Source: Pseudonocardia bannensis (GTDB lineage: Bacteria; Actinomycetota; Actinomycetes; Mycobacteriales; Pseudonocardiaceae). From it: DNA of 64,000 nt. Shown piece by piece: positions 7,679-15,478 of the stretch; position 1 is the first letter of the stretch; every line of letters begins with the position of its first letter. The notes beneath the pieces were generated by a model. That model saw only the letters and a list, made by a program, of their open reading frames with translations. It was not told the DNA's origin and ran no database searches. Position numbers and translations under genes: made by a program. The stretch is taken from positions 45,398 through 109,397 of the forward strand of contig NZ_JAAXKZ010000004.1 in the NCBI RefSeq assembly GCF_012911875.1, written 5' to 3'.

Positions 7679-8089
7679 TCAGAAGAACGGGCTCTGCAGC
7701 CAGGTCCACTCTTCGAGTCCGACCCAGCCGGCGACCAGGTAGAAGGCGTTGAGCAGGTACAGCGTCGCCATCACGACGAGGCCGGTGGCGGCCAGGACGG
7801 TCAGGCGCACCAGGAGGCTCTGCCGACCCAGCCAGTCGGTCCAGGCGTCGTACTTCCCCCGGGCGTAGTGCAGCACCCGTTGCGCCCACTCGAACTCACT
7901 CGCCAGGATCGCCAGGCCGGCGAAGACGATCAGCCAGCCTGGGCCGGGGTACGGGATGGCGATGATGCCCGCGGCAAGGACGAGCGTGCCGACGATGCCG
8001 ACACAGATGCGGTAGGTCCTGCGCAGCGTCGGCTTCTCATGGATGCGGGCGCGGAGTCCGGTCCGCTGCCGCTCATTGGTATTGCTCAG
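7679..8089 (-). CDS. PGPGW-type small membrane protein (TIGR02611-like)
   Basis: The protein has a first membrane segment (ICVGIVGTLVLAAGIIAIPY), the diagnostic PGPGWLIVFAGLAILASEFE, and a C-terminal pair of hydrophobic stretches (LLVRLTVLAATGLVVMATLY). Its function is unknown. No ATG, GTG or TTG occurs in frame between the end of the upstream anti-sigma gene and the conserved region. The frame is open further upstream but there it is arginine-rich and overlaps the anti-sigma gene. I place the start at a CTG at 8089, which overlaps the anti-sigma stop (ACCTGAGC) and follows GGTGGAGA. It is the third gene of the sigma/anti-sigma operon, so it probably belongs to an envelope response. Confidence 0.7.
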   Translation of the reverse strand: MSNTNERQRTGLRARIHEKPTLRRTYRICVGIVGTLVLAAGIIAIPYPGPGWLIVFAGLAILASEFEWAQRVLHYARGKYDAWTDWLGRQSLLVRLTVLAATGLVVMATLYLLNAFYLVAGWVGLEEWTWLQSPFF

Positions 8090-8943
8090 GTCTCCACCTG
8101 CCCGCTCGCGACCACCGTGGACGGCGAGGTCGGAGCGGTCCGGCCGGGCTCGATCGAGATCGCGTAGCCGGAGAATCCACCAACCTCCGGTGCCGATCCT
8201 ACGTCGTGCGGGCCACCGGCGGTCGACACGACGTCGAAGGTGCCGATCGGCCGTGGTGTGCCGGCGGCGGGGATCCCCCACAACACGTACGTCTCCCGGT
8301 CGACGGAGTTCGCCGGCAGCCCGACCGTCATGAGCTTCTGGCCCTCGCCGTTGACCAGGACCGCGGCCACCGGTGGCGCCGCCGGGTCGGAGTGCAGCCA
8401 GGCGTGCTTGGTGCCGGGCTGGTCGAACTGGGCGACCATGTCGAAGATGCTCTGCGCCTGGACGGTCTGCGCGTCCCGTTCGGCCTGCAGCTGGGCGGTC
8501 CGCACGGCCAGTCCGCCGATGCCGACGGCGGCGACCAGCGCGAGGGAGACCGCAGCCAGCTTGCGGCCTCGGGTGGAGAGCCGGCCGGGCCGGGACGGCC
8601 CGGCGGTCGGTGGCCGCGACGAGGTGCGGCGGGGCCGCGCCGGAGGGGCCACGGGCTCAGGGTCGTCGTTCCCGGGGCGCGGACGCTGCGCCGGGGCCTG
8701 CTGCGGGGTGTCCGCCGCGGCGGCGAGCAGGTCGTCGCGGAGCCGGGCGGGCGGGTCGATCTGCTCGACCGCGCCGCCCAACCCGGAGAGCACCTCCTCC
8801 GCCTCCTTGACGGCCTCCCGGCACGTGGGGCAGGAGGGCAGGTGGCGGAGGACCTGCATCTCCTCGTCGGGTTCCAGGGCGTGCAACGCCCATCCGATGG
8901 CCTGCTCGGTCACCGGACACGTTCGCGATTCCGGCGTGTTCAC
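8086..8943 (-). CDS. Anti-sigma factor, RskA-like, with zinc-binding N-terminal domain
   Basis: This single-pass membrane protein holds its partner sigma factor inactive. Residues 1-60 have the HxxxCxxC zinc motif (RHLPSCPTCREAV). A proline- and arginine-rich linker leads to a membrane segment near 145-165 (LAAVSLALVAAVGIGGLAV), and the outer part is an RskA-type C-terminal domain (GQKLMTVGLPANSVDRETYV, GFSGYAISIEPG). The GTG start at 8943 overlaps the sigma stop as GTGA, showing translational coupling. RskA-type proteins are released by regulated proteolysis after an extracellytoplasmic signal; the signal here is unknown. Confidence 0.9.
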   Translation of the reverse strand: MNTPESRTCPVTEQAIGWALHALEPDEEMQVLRHLPSCPTCREAVKEAEEVLSGLGGAVEQIDPPARLRDDLLAAAADTPQQAPAQRPRPGNDDPEPVAPPARPRRTSSRPPTAGPSRPGRLSTRGRKLAAVSLALVAAVGIGGLAVRTAQLQAERDAQTVQAQSIFDMVAQFDQPGTKHAWLHSDPAAPPVAAVLVNGEGQKLMTVGLPANSVDRETYVLWGIPAAGTPRPIGTFDVVSTAGGPHDVGSAPEVGGFSGYAISIEPGRTAPTSPSTVVASGQVET

Positions 8944-9629
8944 CGCGCGCCCCCGCCGTGGTCCGTGGCGAACTCGCCGAGCAGCGGGCCCAGCACCCCG
9001 CGCAACCGCTGCACTCCTGTGAACATCCTCGATTTGACCGTGCCCAGCGGCACTCCGGTCAGCGCCGCGACCTCGCGCTGGGTGTACCCACCGTAGTAGG
9101 CGAGTGCGAGGGCCTGGCGCTGCTCGATCGGCAGCCGGCCGAGCGCATCGCGCACCTGGCCGGCCACGACGGCGCCGAGAGCGGCCTGGTCCGCGCCCGG
9201 CCCGGGCGGGGCCGACCACTCGTCACCGTCCTCGGCCGCGGGCACCGTCCGGCGCCGGATCGTGCTCTCGCGCCGGACCGCGTCCACCGACTTGTGGTGG
9301 ACCAGGGTCATCAACCAGGTTCCGAACGAACCGCGGCCGGGGTCGAAGCGCTGCGGATCACGCCAGAAGGCGAGGAACACCTCCTGCACGACGTCCTCGG
9401 CGATCCCGTCGTCGGCACAGATGCGCCGCGCGAGCGAGTAGGCGGGCCGGCCGTGGCGGTCGTACAGCGCACCGAGGGCCGTCGAGTCGCCCTCGACGAT
9501 CCGGCGGACGAGTTGCTCGTCGGCGGGGTCGTGACCACGCGTGCCCGGCGCGGCCCCGGCCGGCGTCCGCCCACGCCTGCTCGGCGCGTCCGATGCGTCG
9601 GCGACTTCGGCCACCAGCGGGATCCTCAC
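8940..9629 (-). CDS. ECF RNA polymerase sigma factor, SigK/SigL-like
   Basis: A group 4 sigma factor with region 2 (DRHGRPAYSLARRICADDGI, then EDVVQEVFLAFWRDPQRFDP) and region 4 (LGRLPIEQRQALALAYYGGY, then TQREVAALTGVPLGTVKSRM). It lacks region 3 and has about 230 residues including a 40-residue N-terminal tail. GTG at 9629 is the furthest plausible start. It is first in an operon with its anti-sigma factor and a PGPGW membrane protein. Autoregulation from the 238-bp divergent space with ssgB is likely, but no sigma-specific promoter was confidently identified. Confidence 0.93.
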   Translation of the reverse strand: MRIPLVAEVADASDAPSRRGRTPAGAAPGTRGHDPADEQLVRRIVEGDSTALGALYDRHGRPAYSLARRICADDGIAEDVVQEVFLAFWRDPQRFDPGRGSFGTWLMTLVHHKSVDAVRRESTIRRRTVPAAEDGDEWSAPPGPGADQAALGAVVAGQVRDALGRLPIEQRQALALAYYGGYTQREVAALTGVPLGTVKSRMFTGVQRLRGVLGPLLGEFATDHGGGAR

Positions 9630-9867
9630 ATCAGTGTCTTCGCTGCACTCCAGCGCCCGGTTCAGGCTAGTGGCAGCCTGGAACCCTGCTCACACTCGCC
9701 GCGATCTCGGAGCCGGCGACACGCCTGCGGACCTCCACTTACGGGTCATCCCGGGAGCCGGCGGCGGAATCAACCGGGCGGAGTCTGTCCCCCGACCCGT
9801 CACATCTTCGCGACACGCTCGTTTTTGTGCATGACGGACCACGCGGGACCACGAAAGAGGATGCAGG

Positions 9868-10299
9868 ATGCGCGACGAGCACACGATCATCTGCTCACCG
9901 GCGATGTTCGAATTGATCGCCCCCGATGCCCCGGTCGTGCCCGTCAAGGTGGAGCTGTCGTACTCCAGCCGCGACCCGTATGCGGTGCAGGCCTCGTTCC
10001 GGACCGGCCACGGCAGTGCGGTCGACTGGGTCTTCGCCCGCGACCTGCTCGCCGACGGGCTGCTCGGCCCGGCCGGCACCGGCGACGTCCGGGTGCAGCC
10101 GGTGCCACACGATGCAGGTCGGATCGAGCTCGAGCTCACCTCGCCGTCGGGCCACGCGGTGTTCACGACCTGTGCCGCGACGCTGGCCGACTTCCTGGAC
10201 CGCACCTTCGAGGCCGTCCCGCCGAGCACCGAGTACTCGTGGCTCGACTTCGACGACGCCCTGTCCGACCTGCTCGACAACGACCGCGCCCGCGACTGA
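9868..10299 (+). CDS. ssgB: SsgA-like sporulation/cell-division regulator, SsgB type
   Basis: A member of the actinobacteria-specific SsgA-like family, in which SsgB places FtsZ at division sites. The conserved core is plain: RDPYAVQASFRTGHGSAVDW, then VFARDLLADGLLGPAGTGDV, and the C-terminal FEAVPPSTEYSWLDFDDAL. Length 143 aa is typical. ATG at 9868 follows AAAGAGGATGCAGG. In non-sporulating relatives this is the single widely conserved family copy, so a general division role is more likely than a sporulation-specific one. It is transcribed alone and ends in a hairpin at 10320-10367. Confidence 0.93.
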   Translation: MRDEHTIICSPAMFELIAPDAPVVPVKVELSYSSRDPYAVQASFRTGHGSAVDWVFARDLLADGLLGPAGTGDVRVQPVPHDAGRIELELTSPSGHAVFTTCAATLADFLDRTFEAVPPSTEYSWLDFDDALSDLLDNDRARD

Positions 10300-10319
10300 C
10301 GCGGGCGCCGGGGGGCCTG

Positions 10320-10367
10320 GCGCAGGTGTCGAGGGGGGCCGGTTTGGAGCCCCCGAGGGGCCTGCGC
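10320..10367 (+). terminator. Hairpin downstream of ssgB
   Basis: Nested inverted repeats, GCGCAGG with CCTGCGC outside and GGGGGC with GCCCCC inside, form a long interrupted stem 20 bp after the ssgB stop. A TAATGT at about 10368-10373, just after it, could be the -10 element for the tRNA cluster. Confidence 0.6.
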
Positions 10368-10402
10368 TAATGTTCTCCACAACGCACCGACACGGTGCAC
10401 AT

Positions 10403-10475
10403 GCGGACGTAGCGCAGCTGGTAGCGCATCACCTTGCCAAGGTGAGGGTCGCGGGTTCGAATCCCGTCGTCCGCT
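10403..10475 (+). tRNA. tRNA-Gly(GCC)
   Basis: Complete cloverleaf: acceptor GCGGACG with CGTCCGC, anticodon stem TCACC/GGTGA enclosing TTGCCAA (anticodon GCC), T-loop TTCGAAT, discriminator T, CCA not encoded. First of three co-directional tRNA genes. Confidence 0.96.
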
Positions 10476-10541
10476 CGGAGGAACCTCGGGTCTACGCCGG
10501 ACCTCCAGGTCTCGAAACTTCGGGCTCCATCCGAAGGATCA

Positions 10542-10613
10542 GGCGGAGTGGCCGAGTGGCTTAGGCAAGGGCCTGCAAAGCCCTGTACGCGGGTTCGATT
10601 CCCGCCTCCGCCT
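10542..10613 (+). tRNA. tRNA-Cys(GCA)
   Basis: Acceptor GGCGGAG pairs with CTCCGCC; anticodon stem AGGGC/GCCCT encloses CTGCAAA (anticodon GCA); T-loop TTCGATT; discriminator T. It lies 66 bp after tRNA-Gly and one base before tRNA-Val. Confidence 0.96.
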
Positions 10614-10614
10614 C

Positions 10615-10686
10615 GGGCGATTAGCTCAGTGGGAGAGCGCTTCCTTGACACGGAAGAGGTCACTGGTTCAATCCCAGTATCGCCCA
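10615..10686 (+). tRNA. tRNA-Val(GAC)
   Basis: Acceptor GGGCGAT with ATCGCCC; anticodon stem CTTCC/GGAAG enclosing TTGACAC (anticodon GAC); T-loop TTCAATC; discriminator A. It is a near copy of tRNA-Val(CAC) at 7583 with a different anticodon arm, suggesting an old duplication. Confidence 0.96.
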
Positions 10687-10691
10687 CCACA

Positions 10692-10732
10692 CCGAAAAGG
10701 CCCCCGACCGCAATGGTCGGGGGCCTTTTCGG
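10692..10732 (+). terminator. Terminator of the tRNA-Gly-Cys-Val cluster
   Basis: A perfect 18-bp inverted repeat (CCGAAAAGGCCCCCGACC and its complement) around GCAAT, with TTTT inside the 3' arm, begins six bases after tRNA-Val(GAC). It is the strongest terminator in the window. Confidence 0.93.
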
Positions 10733-10949
10733 CATTTCGATGTGTGCTCCGCCCCGTGCTTGGAGGGTGAGACGAAGGACACGCCGCCGCTCCCCCGCCG
10801 CAGAGTGGACCGATGGACACGCTCGTCGAGCCGCAAGGGCTGCAACGCAGCCGCGCAGTGATCATCGCCACGGCAGCCGGCACCGGAGGGTGAACACCTC
10901 GCCGCGAGCCCTCGGCCCGGGTCTCAGTTGCGTGCCGGGCCTCACGGCG

Positions 10950-11345
10950 TCAGTTCGTCGCGGCCCTCACCGTGCGGCGGTGGACGTCCAGCAGGTGCGC
11001 GGGCAACAGAGCCGGGTCGTACCGGCCGCTGCGCAGCCAGCGCTCCAGCGCCGCGACGTCGGCGGCGGTGCGCAGCGGGCCGATCCGCACAGCCGGCCGG
11101 GTGGGGCGGCGGTCGGCGTCACAGGGCTGCACCAGAACCAGCGGTGCGGACGGTCGCAGCCGGCAGGTGGTCGCCCCGAGCAGGCAACCGGTGGAGACCA
11201 GGACACCGTGCCGGCTCGCGCGGACGACCTCGCGAAGCATCTCGCCCGTTCGGGACGTCTCGGCGGGGGTAGCCCTGCATCCGTCCGCGGTGCACGCGAC
11301 GACCGTGAACCCCGCGGTGACGGCGTCGACATCGGAGACGGACAT
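10950..11345 (-). CDS. Small cysteine-containing protein, probably Zur-regulated
   Basis: A 131-residue soluble protein of unknown function. Cysteines occur as CTADGC near residue 18, as CLLGATTC around 53-60, and in [12 protein letters not shown] near 74. This spacing suggests metal or Fe-S binding in a thioredoxin-like fold but does not match the classic [2Fe-2S] spacing. ATG at 11345 has GGAGG 7 bases upstream. It is divergent from rpmE2 across a palindrome resembling a Zur box, so I expect repression by zinc-loaded Zur and expression under zinc starvation. A role in zinc handling is inference from that context only. Confidence 0.7.
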   Translation of the reverse strand: MSVSDVDAVTAGFTVVACTADGCRATPAETSRTGEMLREVVRASRHGVLVSTGCLLGATTCRLRPSAPLVLVQPCDADRRPTRPAVRIGPLRTAADVAALERWLRSGRYDPALLPAHLLDVHRRTVRAATN

Positions 11346-11361
11346 CGCAACCCTCCTGTTA

Positions 11362-11378
11362 ACGAAAACCGTTTTCGT
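11362..11378. promoter_or_regulatory. Zur-type operator between divergent genes
   Basis: ACGAAAACCGTTTTCGT is a perfect 8-bp palindrome around one central base, resembling the AT-rich TGAAAATnATTTTCA-like Zur sites of actinobacteria. It lies 16 bp upstream of the minus-strand start and 52 bp upstream of rpmE2, and type B L31 is a standard Zur target. Confidence 0.8.
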
Positions 11379-11430
11379 CTATGCTGACGCTAGCAGAAGC
11401 GACAGCCCCCACAACCCCTGCGAGGAACCA

Positions 11431-11685
11431 GTGCGCCCTGACATCCACCCCGCCTACGGCCCGGTCGTCTACCAGGACCGCTCCTCCGGCGACGCCTTCC
11501 TGACCCGCTCGACCGAGACCTCGTCGGACACCATCGAGTGGACCGACGGCAACACCTACCCACTGATCCGCGTCGACATGACCGCGTACTCCCACCCGTT
11601 CTGGACGGGTGCGGCCCGCGTTCTGGACTCCGCAGGCCAGGTCGAGAAGTTCCGTCGTCGCTACGGTGGCCGCGGCGCGCGCTGA
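11431..11685 (+). CDS. rpmE2: Type B 50S ribosomal protein L31 (zinc-independent)
   Basis: The 84-residue protein starts [20 protein letters not shown] and has [20 protein letters not shown] near its end, both diagnostic of L31 type B. The CxxC pairs of zinc-binding L31 are absent. In actinobacteria this paralogue replaces the zinc form under zinc limitation, releasing zinc. GTG at 11431 follows GAGGAA. The Zur-like palindrome upstream supports that regulation. It is often next to zinc-uptake genes, but here only the Cys-containing small protein is adjacent. Confidence 0.95.
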   Translation: MRPDIHPAYGPVVYQDRSSGDAFLTRSTETSSDTIEWTDGNTYPLIRVDMTAYSHPFWTGAARVLDSAGQVEKFRRRYGGRGAR

Positions 11686-11742
11686 CCGGCGTCGGGGCAG
11701 CGGCGTAGCGTCGGGCGCGCAGCCGCACGCCAGGAGGTCGCC

Positions 11743-12066
11743 GTGCGCCGTCGCAGCCGGCCCGCGCCCGCGGTCGTCGTCACCGACCTGCGGGAGCCGC
11801 TGATCGCCGTGCATCGGCGAATGATCCGCACCCGGGTGGTGCTGATGGCGATCTGGATCCTGGGATGGGCCGCGACCGGCTTCGTCTACCGGACCGGCTG
11901 GTTGGCCATCCTGATCCTCGTGGTCACCGGTCCGGTGCTGTGGCTGGCGGTCTTCCTGACCGGGCAGCGCGCGGCGCCGGGCCCGCGCGTCCCGGTCGAC
12001 CGGCGGCGACGCGCGCTCACCCCTGCGGAACGGGCAGCACCTGGCGAGGCAGCGGGTCCACGGTGA
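11743..12066 (+). CDS. Small two-helix membrane protein of unknown function
   Basis: A 107-residue protein with a basic N-terminus, two hydrophobic segments (RVVLMAIWILGWAATGFVY and LAILILVVTGPVLWLAVFL, about residues 31-49 and 54-72) and a charged, proline-rich cytoplasmic tail. No domain was recognised. GTG at 11743 has AGGAGG six bases upstream. Its 3' end overlaps the converging metallophosphoesterase gene by 50 bp, so the tail residues in the overlap are coding on both strands. Confidence 0.65.
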   Translation: MRRRSRPAPAVVVTDLREPLIAVHRRMIRTRVVLMAIWILGWAATGFVYRTGWLAILILVVTGPVLWLAVFLTGQRAAPGPRVPVDRRRRALTPAERAAPGEAAGPR

Positions 12067-12919
12067 TTCCGCGGGCGTCGCGGGAGCGCCGCTCGCGCGG
12101 GTAGCCCAGCGACGCCTCGACGAACCGCACGCCGTCCTCCCAGGTCACCCGGGGAATGTGCAGGTGGCCGTAGACCACCGAGACGGCACGGAACCGGACG
12201 TGCCAGTCGGCGGTGCGCTCGGTGCCGCACCACAGCGCGAACTCCGGGTAGCGCAGCACCCGGGTCGGGAAGCGGGTCAGCGGCCAGTGGTTGACCAGGA
12301 CCGTCGGCAGGGACGGATCGAGTGCGGCGAGGCGCTTCTCGGTCTCGGCCACCCGGGCGTCGCACCAGGCCTCCCGGCTCGGGTACGGATCGGGGTGGAG
12401 CAGGTGCTCATCGGTGCACACGATGCCCGCGCGGCGGGCTGCGGCCATCGCCTCCTCCGGCGACGACGTGCCCTCGGGCCAGAACGAGTAGTCGTAGAGC
12501 AGGAACAGCGGCGCGATCACCACCGGGCCGCCGTCGCCGGTCCAGATCGGGAACGGGTCCTCCGGGGTCAGGACATCGATGCGGCGACACTCGGAGACCA
12601 GGTATCGGTAGCGGTGCTCGCCGCGCAGCTGGACCGGGTCCTTGCTCCGCGTCCACAGCTCGTGGTTACCCGGCACCCAGATCACGCGGGCGAACCGGCT
12701 CCGTAGCCGCTCGAGCGTGCTGACCACCGTATCGACGCGCTCTCCGACGTCACCGGCGACGACCAGCCAGTCCCCGTCCGAGGCCGGTCGCAGGTCCTCG
12801 GCGATGGCGCGGTTCTCCGGGTAGCGCACGTGCAGGTCGCTGACGGCGAGCAGGCGCGGGGACGACCGGGACGGGGGCCCGAGGGGCGACACGGACGGCG
12901 ACGCAGACGGCACGGACAA
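12017..12919 (-). CDS. Metallophosphoesterase
   Basis: A calcineurin-like phosphoesterase of 300 aa. All metal-binding blocks are visible: LLAVSDLHVRYPENR (D-x-H), VVAGDVGERVD (GDxxxxxD), VIWVPGNHELWT (GNHE), TVLVNHWPLTRFP (second His) and VVYGHLHIPRV (GHxH). Many mycobacterial relatives keep a similar enzyme beside the phosphopantetheinyl transferase, but none is adjacent here. The first 20 residues are serine- and proline-rich, and a start nearer SPRLLAVSD is possible. The substrate is unknown. It is divergent from the P450 gene across 132 bp. Confidence 0.92.
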   Translation of the reverse strand: MSVPSASPSVSPLGPPSRSSPRLLAVSDLHVRYPENRAIAEDLRPASDGDWLVVAGDVGERVDTVVSTLERLRSRFARVIWVPGNHELWTRSKDPVQLRGEHRYRYLVSECRRIDVLTPEDPFPIWTGDGGPVVIAPLFLLYDYSFWPEGTSSPEEAMAAARRAGIVCTDEHLLHPDPYPSREAWCDARVAETEKRLAALDPSLPTVLVNHWPLTRFPTRVLRYPEFALWCGTERTADWHVRFRAVSVVYGHLHIPRVTWEDGVRFVEASLGYPRERRSRDARGITVDPLPRQVLPVPQG

Positions 12920-13051
12920 GTCGTACCCGGCCGGCCGTCACGGCGCACGCCCGGCCGGACGTGCTGAGCGATCGCTGAGGCCCGCCTCTGGTCACGTTGG
13001 CTACTCGTCGGTAGCTTCGACCGGAGCGGAAGACGGCACGGGAGGTCGGGC

Positions 13052-14377
13052 ATGGCCGGTTCGAGGGGAGTGCGGCGCAGGATCCGGTGGGCGCTGCGGC
13101 ACGGGATCATCCGCCGGGTGGTGGGCAAGCGCGCCCAGGAGGGCGACCTCGGCGCCCGTCTGATGGTCGACCCGGACGTCCTCGCCGAGCCGTTCCCCCA
13201 CTACGACGCCCTGCGCGCGCAGGGCCGGTTGGTGGACTCCGGGATCGCGCTCGCGTCCGCGCACCACGACGTCGCGACTGCGGTCCTGCGCAGCCAGGAC
13301 TTCGGCGTCGGGATGCGGATGCCCGAGAATCTGGCCGGTGTCATGGGCCTGGCCGTCAAGGCCGGCGGGCGGTGGACGCTCGGGCCGGTGCAGCCGCCGT
13401 CGATGCTCGCGGTGGACCCGCCGGACCACACCCGCTACCGCAAGCTCGTCACCCGCGCGTTCAGCGCGCGGGCCGTCGCGGCGCTGCGCACCCGGACCGA
13501 GGAGATCGCCACCGACCTACTCGACGGGATGGCCGCGAAGCCGGGTGACACGGCAGACCTGATCGAGGACTACGCCAGCCTGCTGCCCGCCACGGTGATC
13601 GCGGAGATGCTCGGCGCGCCGGTCGAGATGAGCCGGCAGTTCCTCGAGTGGGGCGCGGGCGCTGCGCTGTCGCTGGACGCGGGACTGAGCTACCCCGACT
13701 TCAAGCGCTCCGAACTGGACCTCGAAGCGTTGAACAGCTGGATGCTCGGCCACTTCGAGACGCTCCGGCGCAATCCCGGCGACAACATCCTCAGCGCGCT
13801 CGTCACCGCTTACGACCAGGGCGACCGTCTCACCGAGGACGAGCTGATCAGCATCGCGATGCTGCTGCTCGCCGCCGGCTTCGAGACCACGGTGAACCTC
13901 ATCGGCAGCGGCGCGGCCCTGCTGATGGAGCACCCCGACCAGCTCGCGGTGCTGCAGGCCGAGCCGGACCGGTGGGGCAACGCCGTCGAGGAGATGCTGC
14001 GCGTCGAGTCGCCCGTGCAGCGCACCGGCCGGATCGCACATCGCGACACCGAGGTGTGCGGCATCCCCGTCGCGGCGGGCACCGTGGTCGTCCTGCTGAT
14101 CGGAGGGGCGAACCGGGACCCCGAGGTCTTCACCGACCCGCACCGCTTCGACGTCACCCGTGCCGAGGCCGGGGAGAACATCGCGTTCTCCAGCGGCATC
14201 CACTACTGCCTCGGCGCTGCTCTGGCACGCATGGAGGGCGAGGTCGCGCTGCGCGCGCTGTTCGACCGGTTCCCCGACCTCGCCCCGGCCGGCCCGGCGC
14301 ACCGGCGCCCGACGCGGGTGCTGCGCGGCTACGAGGCGCTGCCCGTCACGCTGACCCGCGCCAGCGTGCCGGCGTGA
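13052..14377 (+). CDS. Cytochrome P450, CYP140-like
   Basis: A 441-residue bacterial P450. The I-helix oxygen-binding motif is LLLAAGFETTVNLIGSG, the K-helix ExxR is EEMLRVESPVQ, and the haem loop is FSSGIHYCLGAALARMEGE with the ligand at about Cys386. The N-terminus (RWALRHGIIRRVVGKRAQEG, then DLGARLMVDPDV) and the C-terminus (TRVLRGYEALPVTL) resemble M. tuberculosis CYP140A1 as I remember it. ATG at 13052 follows GGGAGGTCGGGC. The GTGA overlap with the next gene implies an operon. The substrate is unknown; no ferredoxin gene is adjacent. Confidence 0.93.
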   Translation: MAGSRGVRRRIRWALRHGIIRRVVGKRAQEGDLGARLMVDPDVLAEPFPHYDALRAQGRLVDSGIALASAHHDVATAVLRSQDFGVGMRMPENLAGVMGLAVKAGGRWTLGPVQPPSMLAVDPPDHTRYRKLVTRAFSARAVAALRTRTEEIATDLLDGMAAKPGDTADLIEDYASLLPATVIAEMLGAPVEMSRQFLEWGAGAALSLDAGLSYPDFKRSELDLEALNSWMLGHFETLRRNPGDNILSALVTAYDQGDRLTEDELISIAMLLLAAGFETTVNLIGSGAALLMEHPDQLAVLQAEPDRWGNAVEEMLRVESPVQRTGRIAHRDTEVCGIPVAAGTVVVLLIGGANRDPEVFTDPHRFDVTRAEAGENIAFSSGIHYCLGAALARMEGEVALRALFDRFPDLAPAGPAHRRPTRVLRGYEALPVTLTRASVPA

Positions 14378-14757
14378 TCGACTCGGCGACCGACCGGCTC
14401 GGCGCTGCCCGATACGTGGTGCTGACGACGTTCCGCCGCGACGGCACCCCGGTGCCCACCGCGGTCTGGGTCGCCCCGCTCGAGGACGGACTGGGCGTCT
14501 GGACGGCCACCGGCTCCGGAAAGGTCAAGCGGATCCGCCACGACGGGCGCGTCGAGCTGGCCGAGTCCGACAGCCGCGGCCGGCCGCTCGGCCCCGCCGT
14601 CGCCGGTACCGCCCGGGTGCTGGACGAGGCCGGCACCCGGCGGGTGCTGACCGCGATCCGGCGCAAGTACGGCATCGTCGGACAGGTGCTGACCGCGCTC
14701 AGCCGGCTACGCAGGGGGACGGCCGGCACCGCCGGGCTCGCGATCACCCTGCGCTGA
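14374..14757 (+). CDS. PPOX-class F420/FMN-dependent oxidoreductase
   Basis: A 127-residue split-barrel flavoprotein of the pyridoxamine-phosphate-oxidase-like family: YVVLTTFRRDGTPVPTAVWV at the N-terminus and GSGKVKRIRHDGRVELAESD in the middle are family signatures, and AVAGTARVLDEAGTRRVLTA follows. Such proteins in actinobacteria commonly use F420. The GTG start at 14374 overlaps the P450 stop as GTGA, so it is translated together with the P450, suggesting a joint redox pathway. The substrate is not predictable. Confidence 0.85.
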   Translation: MIDSATDRLGAARYVVLTTFRRDGTPVPTAVWVAPLEDGLGVWTATGSGKVKRIRHDGRVELAESDSRGRPLGPAVAGTARVLDEAGTRRVLTAIRRKYGIVGQVLTALSRLRRGTAGTAGLAITLR

Positions 14758-14777
14758 CCCGCACACGGTCGCCCGCG

Positions 14778-15449
14778 ATGGGCATTGCCCTGGACACCTC
14801 CGACCCCGTAGAGAAGCGGGATGCGGAGATGCCGGTGAGCGGGGACGCCCCGGCTGGTCCGCCCGAGGCCCCGGGCCCGGGCCGGCGTGACGCGGTGCCG
14901 GCCCCCGACGTGGACCGGGCGGCGCTTCTCGGTGCGGCGCTGGCCGCGGTCGTCGCGCTGAGCTTCGGCAGCGCCGGCGAGTGGGACTGGCTCGCGACAG
15001 CCGTGGGGCTCGCGCTGCTCACCGTGATCACGGTGTTCTTCCGGCTCGACGGCCGCGCCGCGCCGGTCCGGCGGGCCGAGCTGGCCGCCTTCGCCGCGGT
15101 CGCGGCGCTGTGCGCGACCCTCGTCGTGGCCGCCCCGGTGCAGTCGGCCCTGCAGTGGTTCACCCCGGTCGGGCGGACATGCGCGGCAGCAGGGGCCGTG
15201 GCCGACGCCGTCGCGCTGGACACGGGCCGTGAACGGCTCGCCGCCGCGGTGGCCGCCGGCCGGTTCCGCCCCGGTGACCCGGCCGTTCCCGATGACGGGA
15301 CGCTGCGGACCGCCGCCGCCGAGACCGGGCGGACCGCGGAAGCCGAGTGCCTCGGCGCGGCCACGTCACGGTGGCTCTGGGTCCCGGCCGTCATCCTGGC
15401 TGCGGGCGTGTTCCTGATGACCGATCGGCGAGCCGCCCGGCGCCGGTGA
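14778..15449 (+). CDS. Membrane protein of unknown function
   Basis: The N-terminal 45 residues are acidic and proline-rich. Hydrophobic segments follow: AALLGAALAAVVALSFGSAG, WLATAVGLALLTVITVFF and LAAFAAVAALCATLVVAAPV. A 60-residue extracytoplasmic alanine-rich stretch contains two cysteines (RTCAAAG and AECLGA) that may form a disulfide. A last segment, WLWVPAVILAAGVFLM, ends in a basic tail. ATG at 14778 has no clear Shine-Dalgarno sequence, and ATG at 14829 is an alternative. I recognise no family. Confidence 0.6.
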   Translation: MGIALDTSDPVEKRDAEMPVSGDAPAGPPEAPGPGRRDAVPAPDVDRAALLGAALAAVVALSFGSAGEWDWLATAVGLALLTVITVFFRLDGRAAPVRRAELAAFAAVAALCATLVVAAPVQSALQWFTPVGRTCAAAGAVADAVALDTGRERLAAAVAAGRFRPGDPAVPDDGTLRTAAAETGRTAEAECLGAATSRWLWVPAVILAAGVFLMTDRRAARRR

Positions 15450-15478
15450 CCGGGCTGCGTATGACGCCCGCGCGGCGA

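Noticed and set aside
10367..10735. A 122-codon minus-strand ORF over the tRNA cluster (contains DDGIRTRDPHLGKV)
   Set aside because: It is the antisense translation of three tRNA genes and their terminator; this kind of sequence is a well-known spurious annotation.
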